Shown: positions 52,138 to 60,754, counted from the stretch's first letter. The stretch: DNA of 64,000 nt from Anaerocolumna jejuensis DSM 15929 (GCF_900142215.1 NZ_FRAC01000015.1:124001-188000), one strand, 5' to 3'. Numbers and translations are program-made. The notes: generated by a model from the sequence alone, not told the origin.

Positions 52138-53241
52138 TTATAGGCTTTTTATCATTTTTTCTAACATTTTAATATTTTTACTTAATTCATCTCTTGTTTT
52201 TTTCATAGACTCAAGCACATTGAATAATTCGTTTTTATTCATAACAACATCTGAAATATTGTCATTCAAATTTCCTTGCTCTGTTGACACCGATATGGAA
52301 GCATTTTCAGTATTGTAAGGGATACCCTCTGATTCTGAGCGAATAAAATTCAGCAATTTAACTTTAACCTTTTTGCTTATTTGCATTTTACCATTTTCAA
52401 TCATACTAAGCTGACTTCTATTCACTCCGGATTTTTCAGAAACTAAAGCCTGGGTATATCCGCTTTCTTTTTTTATTTTTCTGATTGTATTTAATATCTC
52501 ATCATTTGATATGTTATAGCCGGCTGTTTTCGTATTTTGCTCAGCACTATGAAAAATATCCTTTATAACCTCACCACTGTTTACCGTTAAATTCTGCGGT
52601 ATTGCCGGATTCGTTCTAAAATAATCATTTAATTTGTTCTTCACCTTTTCCGTTAAGGTTCTCTTACCGGTTTCAATATATCCTATTTGAACAGATGTAA
52701 TGCCAATGGCTTCACCAAGTTCTTTCCTGGATAAGCCGGCGGCAATTCTAACGGATTTTAGAATATCTCCGTTATTGATAACATTGTTTTGCAACTGCCG
52801 CTGATCATTGGTATCTGCCGTTGGCTGACCTGTTTCTTTAACTGATTCTATACCTGCTGCTTTTCTTCTTGCTTTATCTGTTTCTATACCTGCTTTACTT
52901 ATTGCTTTATCTGTTTCTATACCTGCTTTACTTATTACTTTATCTGTTTCTATATCTGCTTCTTTATGTAAATCATATACCAACGGGACTGAATCCATTG
53001 TTTGTGAATACCTTCTCGTATCAATAACCTCAAACCAATTTTCCTGTAATCCAAAAACTTCTCTTATTTTCCTTTTATCCCTTGTTGGAAGAGGCATACA
53101 GCCTTTTTCAAGAAGCTTCAGAAAGCTTGGATTAATTTCTGTTTTTTTAGAGAATTCAGCTGCTGATAGCCCCAAGCTCTTCCTTATAATCTTGAGTTTT
53201 ATACCATCCTCTTTCGACATAAGTGAATTTTCCCTGGTCAT
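52138..53241 (-). CDS. Regulator with three XRE-type helix-turn-helix domains
   Basis: A 367-residue protein. HTH 1 (residues 15-58: LKIIRKSLGLSAAEFSKKTE) is followed by a linker with an 11-residue tandem repeat (IETDKVISKAG, IETDKAISKAG, IETDKARRKAAG). HTH 2 lies near residues 160-207 (VRIAAGLSRKELGEAIGITS), HTH 3 near 255-302 (IKKESGYTQALVSEKSGVNR), and the C-terminal 35 residues form a coiled coil. Three DNA-reading domains on one chain fit binding to spaced operator repeats. The gene carries the recurrent 13-bp motif 123 bases upstream. GGAGAG precedes the ATG. Confidence 0.85.
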   Translation of the reverse strand: MTRENSLMSKEDGIKLKIIRKSLGLSAAEFSKKTEINPSFLKLLEKGCMPLPTRDKRKIREVFGLQENWFEVIDTRRYSQTMDSVPLVYDLHKEADIETDKVISKAGIETDKAISKAGIETDKARRKAAGIESVKETGQPTADTNDQRQLQNNVINNGDILKSVRIAAGLSRKELGEAIGITSVQIGYIETGKRTLTEKVKNKLNDYFRTNPAIPQNLTVNSGEVIKDIFHSAEQNTKTAGYNISNDEILNTIRKIKKESGYTQALVSEKSGVNRSQLSMIENGKMQISKKVKVKLLNFIRSESEGIPYNTENASISVSTEQGNLNDNISDVVMNKNELFNVLESMKKTRDELSKNIKMLEKMIKSL

Positions 53242-53363
53242 CTATTTACTCTCCTTTTTTCATCATTTGTATATCACCTCATATATTCAGAAGCTTCAAA
53301 ACAATCATTCAGCTGGATTAACAGCTTAGCCTCCCTCTTCACAAGCTGAATTTACCTTTATCT

Positions 53364-53376
53364 TTAATATGATAGA
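53364..53376 (-). promoter_or_regulatory. Recurrent 13-bp motif, site 6
   Basis: Gene-sense TCTATCATATTAA in the 382-base spacer upstream of the triple-HTH gene. A 63-codon frame (53326-53517) overlaps this site but has no well-placed ribosome binding site, so I read the spacer (53242-53623) as regulatory. Confidence 0.55.
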
Positions 53377-53623
53377 TATATCTTGCTTTTTATATAAAAT
53401 ATCCGTTTTTATGCCTTTTTCTTTGTTGAATAATCTTACTCTAATACTATTCAGACACTGCGGATTCCTTATGCTCTTACATGAAAAAGAGACAGACCAA
53501 AGCAAAGAAATCTCCATTCTTTACTCAATTCTATCTCCCTAATGCCACCTTTAAATTGGATTCTGCAATTTACCTGATTCAAGTTCATGATGTATTCAGC
53601 TGAAAATGCTGATTGCGTAATTA

Positions 53624-54427
53624 TTACTTTGAAATACCAAAGATTACATCCCTGAGCTCCGGATAGGAATCTGCGGTATCTCCTTTTCCTTTAAAAGAAA
53701 GGATTGTACCATTATCGAATTCCATGCCAAAATCCCAAAATACCTCACCACTGGGCTCTTTCTCATTTATATAACTATAATTCCATTTATCAATATCAGC
53801 TTTCTCCAGAGCAGTTAATACTTCATCCCGTTCTTTTTCCGTAAGTTCCACAACATTATCTGCACGGCGGATATCCTCATATACAAAAGCAGTATTATAT
53901 AAATAATATATTTTATTGTCTTTAAAGTCAATTACAAACGAAGAGCCTCCATCACCTATATAATTTGATGCAGCAAGGTAGCTTATTGTTTTAACATCCG
54001 GAAATTCCCCCTTAAATTCCTTGGCTTTATATAAATAAGAAAAATCGAACTTTCCTTCCGGTACCGGCTCATGAAAATCCTCCTGCAATCTTGCGAAGAC
54101 ACTTACTACATCCGATGGCTCGCTAAAGTTTTCTTTCTCATGGATAAAGAAATCCTCCGTTAATCCAAAAGCAGAGACAACCTCTTCTACCTCGTATTTC
54201 TTAATGTCTTCATCTGTTACATGAAAGGTTTTTATTAAAAATTCCCTGGTTGCTAATTTATCGCCGCTCGCATCCTTTGTTTTTTCAGCTGCACCTTTAT
54301 CCTTTAGTCCGTTTTCTTTTCTGTTGTCTTCTCCCATAATCTTTTCTCCAATCTGCTTCCAAAATACACCGCCAATGAGTAATAAAATTAATACCAATAC
54401 AGAAATCCACCGTTTTCTATTAAGCAT
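53624..54427 (-). CDS. Single-anchor membrane protein, possible immunity partner
   Basis: A 267-residue protein with an N-terminal helix (WISVLVLILLLIGGVFW, residues 7-23), a Lys/Asp/Gly-rich linker and an extracytoplasmic domain (ISYLAASNYIGDGGSSFVID; VELTEKERDEVLTALEKADI). The ATG follows three bases after the stop of the metallopeptidase gene, with AAAGGA spanning the junction. A membrane-anchored protein directly downstream of a secreted enzyme is the usual place of an immunity protein. This is inference. Confidence 0.65.
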   Translation of the reverse strand: MLNRKRWISVLVLILLLIGGVFWKQIGEKIMGEDNRKENGLKDKGAAEKTKDASGDKLATREFLIKTFHVTDEDIKKYEVEEVVSAFGLTEDFFIHEKENFSEPSDVVSVFARLQEDFHEPVPEGKFDFSYLYKAKEFKGEFPDVKTISYLAASNYIGDGGSSFVIDFKDNKIYYLYNTAFVYEDIRRADNVVELTEKERDEVLTALEKADIDKWNYSYINEKEPSGEVFWDFGMEFDNGTILSFKGKGDTADSYPELRDVIFGISK

Positions 54428-54430
54428 CCT

Positions 54431-55948
54431 CTAATTTCCTTTCTGTGCGTTCATAAACTTTTCCATATTAGATATTGTAGAAGGAAAATATTCCTTCATC
54501 ACTTCAATTACTTCATCATTAGACGTCATATATCTCGCAAATATATGTGCAAATAATTCCTCTCCCTGCGATCCATCGAACTTTCCGCCTGAATCAATCC
54601 AATAATAGTCCGGATGGCCATATGTACCTTTCAGTTTATTATCCGTATACCCTCCATAGATATCTGAAATTCCATTATATACTGTAGATTCTGTAACATT
54701 TGCTGTGAAATCAGCAGTATATGCAGAAATAATGGCATCATATACTTTTTTTTCCGTACTCTTGGCTGGGAAGCCTGAGAAATTTGGCGTCATTAGAGCT
54801 TTTACAACAGCATTCCGGTTGGTATTCGAAAGATGATACCCCTTCTTCTCCACATATTCATTAACACTGTTTTTTATATTTTCCCTTACATCATTTTCGG
54901 CAGATTCAAATACTGTTACACCCGCCCCGTCTACTGAAGTATTTTTTACCTTTGTTGTAAAAAATAAAAATTTATTATCCTTCAGGCTCATATCGTCAAT
55001 TGCATGGCCGACTTCATGAAAAAATGTAACATACGCCCCTCTGGGGTCATCCCTTCCTTCATCGCTTACGCCATTGGGATTTGTTTCATGTAACCGTATA
55101 TATAATTTCTTACTTCCGCTGTCATAGTATTGAGCGTTTTCATTTCCCTTGCTGTCTTTCCCATGATAATCATAATTGCCGATTTTTAATTCCTTCACAT
55201 ATTTAAAAAATACGAATCGATATGGTTCCTTTGCAGTATAAGCCATATACTTGATATTTTTAATATCTTCCAGATATCGTTTATCACCGTCTTTTGCAAG
55301 GGCCGCAAGAAAATGATTCATATTTTTGGCATCAGCAGGATTCAAATATTCATAATATTCTATAATCAGGTCCCTGTCTTCGTTAAAATTACTTATATCA
55401 TAACCGGATGTTTTTTTCATATAAGGAGATACTTTTCCGTCATAATACCTGCCGATTGCGCTTAATAAACCTGCCTTCAGGCTGTCTGTCAATTTATCCT
55501 TATCTAAATTTCCGGCCTTTTTCGAAAAGTCTGCCTTTAATGCCGGATCTGTGATTACTGTTTCCATTATGGATTTCAACTGGTACTCCGTCCCCATTGA
55601 ATTACACTTAATATCACTTGGGTTCAGTGCATAAATGTCAGCCAATGCTTTCATCACTCCATAGTTAAAAACATCATCAATGATATCTTCCCCGTCCAAG
55701 TGTATCTTCTTGCAAAAAAGTGTTAATTTTTCTCTGAGTGCTTCCAGCTCTGGAATTTTACTGTTGCTGATAGTGATACGGGCAGAGGATATTCCTGTCA
55801 AGCCTGAAGAAGAGATTGCAGAAGATGCCTGATCTGCCAGTTCATAGGAAGCTTTGAGTTCTGAAAAGATTTCCTTTGCACTGTAACCGTTCCATGCATT
55901 TTCGTGGTTTAACCATTCGTCATAATAGGATTTGTAATCTTTAATCAT
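54431..55948 (-). CDS. Zinc metallopeptidase, candidate T7SS effector
   Basis: A 505-residue protein. The zincin motif HEVGH (in AYVTFFHEVGHAIDDMS) is near residue 311 and a downstream Glu-helix (GSQGEELFAHIFARYM) near residue 467, the gluzincin-like arrangement. The N-terminal 70 residues are helical (YYDEWLNHENAWNGYSAKEI) with a W-N-G turn reminiscent of WXG/LXG export signals; there is no Sec signal peptide. It overlaps the preceding WXG-like gene by 4 bases (ATGA). Position after three WXG-type genes supports export by the T7SS. The substrate is unknown. Confidence 0.8.
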   Translation of the reverse strand: MIKDYKSYYDEWLNHENAWNGYSAKEIFSELKASYELADQASSAISSSGLTGISSARITISNSKIPELEALREKLTLFCKKIHLDGEDIIDDVFNYGVMKALADIYALNPSDIKCNSMGTEYQLKSIMETVITDPALKADFSKKAGNLDKDKLTDSLKAGLLSAIGRYYDGKVSPYMKKTSGYDISNFNEDRDLIIEYYEYLNPADAKNMNHFLAALAKDGDKRYLEDIKNIKYMAYTAKEPYRFVFFKYVKELKIGNYDYHGKDSKGNENAQYYDSGSKKLYIRLHETNPNGVSDEGRDDPRGAYVTFFHEVGHAIDDMSLKDNKFLFFTTKVKNTSVDGAGVTVFESAENDVRENIKNSVNEYVEKKGYHLSNTNRNAVVKALMTPNFSGFPAKSTEKKVYDAIISAYTADFTANVTESTVYNGISDIYGGYTDNKLKGTYGHPDYYWIDSGGKFDGSQGEELFAHIFARYMTSNDEVIEVMKEYFPSTISNMEKFMNAQKGN

Positions 55949-56262
55949 TTGATTGCTCCTCCTTTATTATAAAATATTTCCAATGCTTTATCAACAGAAA
56001 ACGTTACATCCCTGACCATAATCGTATAATCGGCCAATTGTTCATAACATATTTTTAATACATCTAAATGATTATTCAATACAGTAAAATAATCATTTAA
56101 TCCGGCAGTGGCTCTCCCCTTATAATTTGCCGCCATAATATTCTTCATATTCTTTGTTTCTGTTATAATTTCTCCAACAGAATTTGCACACTTATCAAAT
56201 TCTGCCGAAATCAGGTCCATGTGATTTTGATTGACCATTATTTTTTGATTGGCTGCAGACAT
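55945..56262 (-). CDS. WXG100-like small protein
   Basis: A 105-residue two-helix protein (MDLISAEFDKCANSVGEIIT, turn NYKGRATAGLNDYF, second helix LKICYEQLADYTIMVRDVTF). The turn reads Y-K-G instead of W-X-G, a variant seen in effector-linked partners. GGAGGTGG precedes the ATG, and the stop overlaps the metallopeptidase start, so the two are probably made as a pair. Confidence 0.7.
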   Translation of the reverse strand: MSAANQKIMVNQNHMDLISAEFDKCANSVGEIITETKNMKNIMAANYKGRATAGLNDYFTVLNNHLDVLKICYEQLADYTIMVRDVTFSVDKALEIFYNKGGAIK

Positions 56263-56895
56263 TTAAACCACCTCCATTCTTTTACGAAGCAGGCTGACTA
56301 ATTCATCACTGTCTCTTTCATGCAGCAGGTTGTTTGCACAATCATAATAAAACCTTTTACCGCCGCTTTCAAAAAACAACTCCTTGGTGGATTTCTCTCC
56401 AGCTTTTATATCCACCGTAGTAATAGTAAAACTTGTTTGTATATTAATTTTATATTCACCTAATAGATCCCTTGAGCTCACACAGGTATCATTTTCATAT
56501 TGAGATTCAGCTGCCGCATCAATATGCTGTAACAATTCAGGAAAGGTATCAATCAACGTTTCAACATTTTTTCCAGGATCAATTATTGCAAACAAATAGT
56601 CCCCGTTTCTATCTGCAGTTAATAAAACAGCTTCCTTCTCATCTATAAATCCAATTACCATATTCAGAACTTCTGCATACTTCTTCGCGTCCTTGAATTG
56701 TTTTATCTTTCTTACCTCTAATAATCCTTTTGTGGTTAAGGTGTTGTAATCTTCCAAAAATCCTTTTTCTATCAAGATATCTTTTACTATTTCCACTGCC
56801 GCCAGCGACATTCTTTTACTTGAAAACTTCTGCAGTGAATAGATATCCTCTCCATCTATTGCAGTGTTAAGTACATATAATTCATTATAATTCAC
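56263..56895 (-). CDS. T7SS accessory protein (EspG/DUF5081-like), unknown
   Basis: A 210-residue soluble protein (YVLNTAIDGEDIYSLQKF; YAEVLNMVIGFIDEKEAVLL; DCANNLLHERDSDELVSLLR). Its size, winged-helix-like first third and place among WXG genes suggest the EspG/DUF5081 group of effector-specific chaperones, but I assign this by context more than by motif. I chose the GTG at 56895, preceded by AGGAGG at ideal spacing. An open extension to 56988 overlaps the upstream gene and encodes a basic, unlikely sequence. Confidence 0.6.
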   Translation of the reverse strand: MNYNELYVLNTAIDGEDIYSLQKFSSKRMSLAAVEIVKDILIEKGFLEDYNTLTTKGLLEVRKIKQFKDAKKYAEVLNMVIGFIDEKEAVLLTADRNGDYLFAIIDPGKNVETLIDTFPELLQHIDAAAESQYENDTCVSSRDLLGEYKINIQTSFTITTVDIKAGEKSTKELFFESGGKRFYYDCANNLLHERDSDELVSLLRKRMEVV

Positions 56896-56905
56896 AGGTT
56901 TCCTC

Positions 56906-57199
56906 CTATAATGATTTAACCGCAGCGGATTTCCAAGTAAAATCAGATACATTCTTCTGTAATTCCTGTTCCTTCCGGTCCATCTCATCCAATATCTCTT
57001 TTATTTTTCTCTTATATGCGGCAGTCAATGTCAGCATAATTTCACATTTGTCCCGGGATTTTCCTTGCCATTCCTTGTTCTGCAGCCTTTTACGCAAGCT
57101 GCTTTCCACCTGTTCCAGCTCGCTAAATTTATCTTCAACCTTTTTTACACATGCCTTATAATCAGTAAGGCCATTTTTTATAACCTTGATTTCCGACAT
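56906..57199 (-). CDS. WXG100-like protein
   Basis: A 97-residue protein: helix 1 (DYKACVKKVEDKFSELEQVE), turn NKEWQGKSRDKCE with W-Q-G, and helix 2 (AAYKRKIKEILDEMDRKEQE). GAGGAGGAG lies 6 bases before the ATG. The gene starts inside the previous one (38-base overlap), so translation is coupled. Probable co-secreted or chaperone partner of the metallopeptidase. Confidence 0.78.
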   Translation of the reverse strand: MSEIKVIKNGLTDYKACVKKVEDKFSELEQVESSLRKRLQNKEWQGKSRDKCEIMLTLTAAYKRKIKEILDEMDRKEQELQKNVSDFTWKSAAVKSL

Positions 57200-57557
57200 T
57201 ATACTCCTCCTCAGGTTCTTCCCACTCTCTGGTATAGATTTTACTGTTCCACTCCTCTTTTTTTGAATTGCACTGCGAAATCGCCCCGTTCAAATCTTTC
57301 AGAAAAGCATTAAAGCTATTATCAATCTGTGTAAATCTGTCAAAATAGTCATCCCGCTTATTTTCATATTTAATCAGAAAATCTCCTGATAAGTCCCCCA
57401 TATTGTAAACTTTGTTTTTTAATGCCCCTTTGCAGTTTCTCGCATCTGTTAATTTATCTGTAATCCTTTTCCGTTTATCAATAAGATTATTTTCAAGCCT
57501 TTCATATTCCTTCATTTTTGTTGAAGCATACTGATTAAATTTAGTCACCCACGGCAT
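57162..57557 (-). CDS. Coiled-coil small protein of the effector operon
   Basis: A 131-residue protein from the ATG at 57557 (GGAGGGAGA six bases upstream). It is helical (KFNQYASTKMKEYERLENNL; RFTQIDNSFNAFLKDLNGAI) and resembles DUF5082/LXG-operon coil proteins in size and charge. The frame is open back to 57773 but that part covers a terminator hairpin and is not protein-like. Confidence 0.7.
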   Translation of the reverse strand: MPWVTKFNQYASTKMKEYERLENNLIDKRKRITDKLTDARNCKGALKNKVYNMGDLSGDFLIKYENKRDDYFDRFTQIDNSFNAFLKDLNGAISQCNSKKEEWNSKIYTREWEEPEEEYNVGNQGYKKWPY

Positions 57558-57711
57558 AACTCTCCCTCCTTTTATAACCCCACAATACTTTCTAGCGGTA
57601 TTTTTTTCTTTGTATTTCTTTCTTAGTATATTTCGATTATCACAACCATCACAACCATTACGGCGCAATAAACAATTTTCAATTTGCTTTACTGTTTTTT
57701 CAATAAGACAA

Positions 57712-57760
57712 AAAGAGGCTGTCACAAAACCAGATATTCCTATTTTGCTACAGCCTCTTT
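57712..57760 (-). terminator. Hairpin between the lead WXG100 gene and the effector operon
   Basis: AAAGAGGCTGT and ACAGCCTCTTT pair over a 27-base interior that itself has a smaller AAAA/TTTT stem, followed by T-rich sequence. Partial termination here would leave the lead WXG100 in excess over the downstream genes. Its ends (GAGGCTGT...ACAGCCTC) resemble those of the MITE-like element at 48468. Confidence 0.7.
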
Positions 57761-57776
57761 CCCATTCAGACAATTA

Positions 57777-58073
57777 CTATTTTATTTTACTGGCGATTGC
57801 AGCATCTGTATCTTCCATCGTCTTCGCGGTCGCATTCAGCTGACCCTGTATACCGGTTATAAGCTCCGGCAAATTCTTGCTTAAAACCGGCCACATTTTG
57901 TCGGTAAATTCTGCTACAAAAGCGGATTGAGCCGCACCTTCCCAGTTGGATGTAACTGTATCAATTCTTGCTTTTAATTGATTTGCTTCTGATGTCATTG
58001 CATCCAATTTGTCTTTTAAAAATCCTGCTGCTGATCTAAGTTCCTCCGGTGTGATTTTAATGGTTCCTGCCAT
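57777..58073 (-). CDS. Canonical WXG100 protein (EsxA-like)
   Basis: A 98-residue protein with the textbook pattern: ITPEELRSAAGFLKDKLDAM, turn TSNWEGAAQSAF (W-E-G, near residue 44) and a second helix ending in the Y/F-x-x-x-D/E-like region (MEDTDAAIASKIK). AAAGGAG precedes the ATG. It heads the effector operon, after a long regulatory spacer, and is followed by a hairpin. It is the best candidate for the main secreted EsxA of this system. Confidence 0.92.
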   Translation of the reverse strand: MAGTIKITPEELRSAAGFLKDKLDAMTSEANQLKARIDTVTSNWEGAAQSAFVAEFTDKMWPVLSKNLPELITGIQGQLNATAKTMEDTDAAIASKIK

Positions 58074-58199
58074 TTGTTAATCTCCTTTCATTAGTCCTTT
58101 ATTTATTTTAATCCTCCTGTTTAATATTACAGGGTGGATTAATAACGTATTATTGCTGCTTGATTTGTACTATTGAAGTATCAAGATTTGTTTGGTATT

Positions 58200-58325
58200 T
58201 AATGGTTCGCCAGATTACCAATTCACCATTCACTAATTCATCAATTCACCATTCACTAATTTACTTATTCACTAATTCATCAATTTACTTATTTACCAAT
58301 TCACTTATTCACTTATTTACTAATT
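58200..58325. repeat. Low-complexity CACTAATT/CATCAATT repeat
   Basis: Short imperfect units built from ATTCACTAATT, ATTCATCAATT, ATTCACC and ATTTACTTATT run for about 125 bases, with no spacer logic and no frame. It lies in the spacer (58074-58705) between the EsxA-like gene and the immunity gene. Confidence 0.7.
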
Positions 58326-58435
58326 TTGATTAAGTATTAATCTTTTATTGCTCAATAAAATAGCTTCATATGTAAATTCTGTTTTGTTTTTTAATTCTGG
58401 TAATTTAATAACAATTTTTCAAAAATATATGTTGC

Positions 58436-58525
58436 TTTTATTTACAACAATATGACATATATTTTTACTTTTAGATGGATTTTTATCATCTTTTTAGTTA
58501 AAATATTTAGGCTGATTTTTATAGA
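58436..58525 (-). promoter_or_regulatory. Duplicated upstream region, copy 1
   Basis: The plus strand reads ACAATATGACATATATTTTT and ATTTTTATCATCTTTTTAG, ending GGCTGATTTTTATAG. The same order of blocks is found at 60755-60860. Both copies lie upstream of minus-strand T7SS cargo genes. TGTCATATTG in gene sense is a near relative of the recurrent 13-bp motif. Confidence 0.5.
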
Positions 58526-58625
58526 TATAGCAGTCTTGGCAGCAGTTATAATTCTCCTTTTAAAAACTGTAGTAAAAATTAAACTGTTTAAAAGATTGGG
58601 CGCATATTTGCTCCCATAAAAGAAA

Positions 58626-58647
58626 AAACGCCGGAAGTCCGGCGTTT
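58626..58647 (-). terminator. Terminator of the first toxin/immunity cassette
   Basis: Perfect 10-bp stem AAACGCCGGA/TCCGGCGTTT with a 2-base-plus loop. On the minus strand T6 follows. It lies 59 bases after the immunity gene stop. Confidence 0.85.
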
Positions 58648-58705
58648 AATGTATATTGATATAGATAGTCAGTATAATTCGTGTGATTTTTGTATTTTTC
58701 CAAAA

Positions 58706-59050
58706 CTATTTCCAACCATGAGCTTCCAAAAATTTATCTGGAATACGTAATTCTAATTCATCCATTAATTCATTACAAAACACATCTAGATCAGCATCTG
58801 AATACCACTTCTGACTATTGCTTAAAGATATGTGATATTCTCCATATTCCAGGCTGCACCCAATTCTATCTAAATCATAGTTAAATAGAACAATGAAATA
58901 ATTATATGCAGTAAATCTGATTTTAAAAGCTCTATGGGATGAATCATCTACCACATCAGATATTTCACTATAATCAAATTTATTTCCCAGTTTTTCTCTA
59001 AACTTATCACTTACATTCATAGCCATTTTTAGCGTATCATTTAATTGCAT
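58706..59050 (-). CDS. Putative immunity protein for the first LXG-like toxin
   Basis: A 114-residue soluble acidic protein (NDTLKMAMNVSDKFREKLGN; LEYGEYHISLSNSQKWYSDA). The ATG at 59050 has AAGGAG 10 bases upstream. The first 14 bases overlap the toxin 3' end, the tight coupling expected of a toxin/immunity pair. No family recognised. The terminator at 58626 follows. Confidence 0.75.
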   Translation of the reverse strand: MQLNDTLKMAMNVSDKFREKLGNKFDYSEISDVVDDSSHRAFKIRFTAYNYFIVLFNYDLDRIGCSLEYGEYHISLSNSQKWYSDADLDVFCNELMDELELRIPDKFLEAHGWK

Positions 59051-60557
59051 ACCAAAATTCTCCTTCCTTATACAAATCTTTAAAACCATATTTATTTTGC
59101 AAATATAACCATTCATCCTTTAATGCACAATCTCCATAAATTCTTGGATCATGTGAAAATCGTATCTCATTTCCTGTCAATACAGCATCATCTAATGCGG
59201 GAATATTAAAATATTTAAACATATCTTTACCCTTACTATCTAATCCATATATATCAGTAATTTTCCCCCAGTCATCTCCTAAACTAAAATACTTGTTATC
59301 CCCTGCTTTAACAGTATAGGAATCTGGCCCCGCTATTGTCCAGTCTTCAGTGCCATCTGCTTTTATGCTTGGCCGATATTTTCCTAATGTCATAGCGTCA
59401 GAAGATGGATTATGGATACTTTCAATTCTATATCTGTTATATTCATCAATTGGTATCTTTCCATCAACTTTACCATCAATAATTTTTAATCCATTGATTG
59501 TTTCACTGCCACCCTCACTGTAGCTTAAACCCTCTTTTAATTTACCCGCCGCACCAGCTTCATCCAGTAACCCGATGCTATCAGCATTCCTATACTCCAT
59601 CTTGATTACGTTCTCTAATTCTACACTACCACTCTCGAAATTACTTTGCAAGCCGGAATAATTCATAGATCTACTATATCTTAGCAGATTATAGGATTCT
59701 TTGAACAAACTTACTATCTGCCCTGCCATTCCAACAGTAATACAAACGGCTTCTGTTACATCTAAAGCCCCGGCAGTAAAATTGGATAAGTCATTCATTA
59801 TGCCATTCCCATAATTCTTCTGACGTAATACGTCCGATAGTGTATCCCGATTTCCATAAATTTCAGCCCATGCAGGATTTCCATCCATTGCCGCATTTGC
59901 TGCCTGATAGGATGTTTTTACATTGACACAGCTGTTTAATGCTGCAATTCCAGTTCCAACAGCCAGACAAAATCCAGCAAAAGTTGAGACCGGAAACGTA
60001 GCGGCAAATATTGCTATTGCCAAACATGCTCCTGCTACGGCTTCAATCTCTTTAATTACATATTTTCCGCCTTCGCATTCATACCAATGCCTGATAGAGT
60101 CTTCCAGTGATTCTATGACAGTATTAAGACCTTCCAGTAAGTCTGCAATAGTTCCCATGAGCGGAATACTGTTTTTCAAATCAACCAGCAAACCTAATAA
60201 TTTTGCCTTCCAGTCATCAAGGCGCAGGGATACATGGTGGTCCAGAAAATATTCTCTTTGGGCTGTGATGGCATCTGCAACTTCCTGATCGATTCGTTCT
60301 GCGGTTTCAAGCAGATTTGTAATTTGTTCTGCATAGTGATAGAAAGCATCGGATTTTTGCTTTAAAGTATTGATTTTATCCCTGACCGAATCACTTGCGC
60401 TTTGTAAGTATCCGGTAGAAGAGCCCGTAACATTTGCAATTCCACTTATGATTTTGTTTTCCAGGTTTTCCTCATATTCCTCTGCCCTTTTTCCTAAGAA
60501 TTTCGAATATGCTGCAATGGATTCTAACACATCATACTCTAATATAAAATCCGACAT
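59037..60557 (-). CDS. LXG-like polymorphic toxin 1 (T7SS cargo)
   Basis: A 506-residue protein. Residues 1-165 form a helical export/LXG-like region (SDFILEYDVLESIAAYSKFL; DSVRDKINTLKQKSDAFYHY). Residues 170-215 are hydrophobic (LAIAIFAATFPVSTFAGFCL), followed by a conserved body (MDGNPAWAEIY, LSDVLRQKNYGNG, SNFTAGALDVTEAVCITVG). A variable C-terminal domain starts after the hinge SIGLLDEAGAAG near residue 330 (GKYRPSIKADGTEDWTIAGP, then DDWGKITDIYG, EIRFSHDPRIYG). The toxic activity is not known to me. The body is almost identical to the partial protein at 63013-64000, but the C-termini differ. Confidence 0.85.
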   Translation of the reverse strand: MSDFILEYDVLESIAAYSKFLGKRAEEYEENLENKIISGIANVTGSSTGYLQSASDSVRDKINTLKQKSDAFYHYAEQITNLLETAERIDQEVADAITAQREYFLDHHVSLRLDDWKAKLLGLLVDLKNSIPLMGTIADLLEGLNTVIESLEDSIRHWYECEGGKYVIKEIEAVAGACLAIAIFAATFPVSTFAGFCLAVGTGIAALNSCVNVKTSYQAANAAMDGNPAWAEIYGNRDTLSDVLRQKNYGNGIMNDLSNFTAGALDVTEAVCITVGMAGQIVSLFKESYNLLRYSRSMNYSGLQSNFESGSVELENVIKMEYRNADSIGLLDEAGAAGKLKEGLSYSEGGSETINGLKIIDGKVDGKIPIDEYNRYRIESIHNPSSDAMTLGKYRPSIKADGTEDWTIAGPDSYTVKAGDNKYFSLGDDWGKITDIYGLDSKGKDMFKYFNIPALDDAVLTGNEIRFSHDPRIYGDCALKDEWLYLQNKYGFKDLYKEGEFWYAIK

Positions 60558-60754
60558 ACATTAATCCTCATTTCTTATTATCATTTTGTTTATGACTTTA
60601 AGGATGAATTACTAAACAGGGTATTATCACTTGCTTTTCACTACAGTATTAAAACTGACTGATACTTACTAACTTTTCAAACATGTATATAATAGTTCAA
60701 TTTATAATTTGGGCTTAAATTATTGTAATTTTATAACATTGGTTCAACAATTTA

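Noticed and set aside
53326..53517. 63-codon frame upstream of the triple-HTH gene
   Set aside because: The nearest ribosome binding site is 14 bases away, and the frame overlaps one of the six conserved motif sites, so the spacer is better explained as regulatory.
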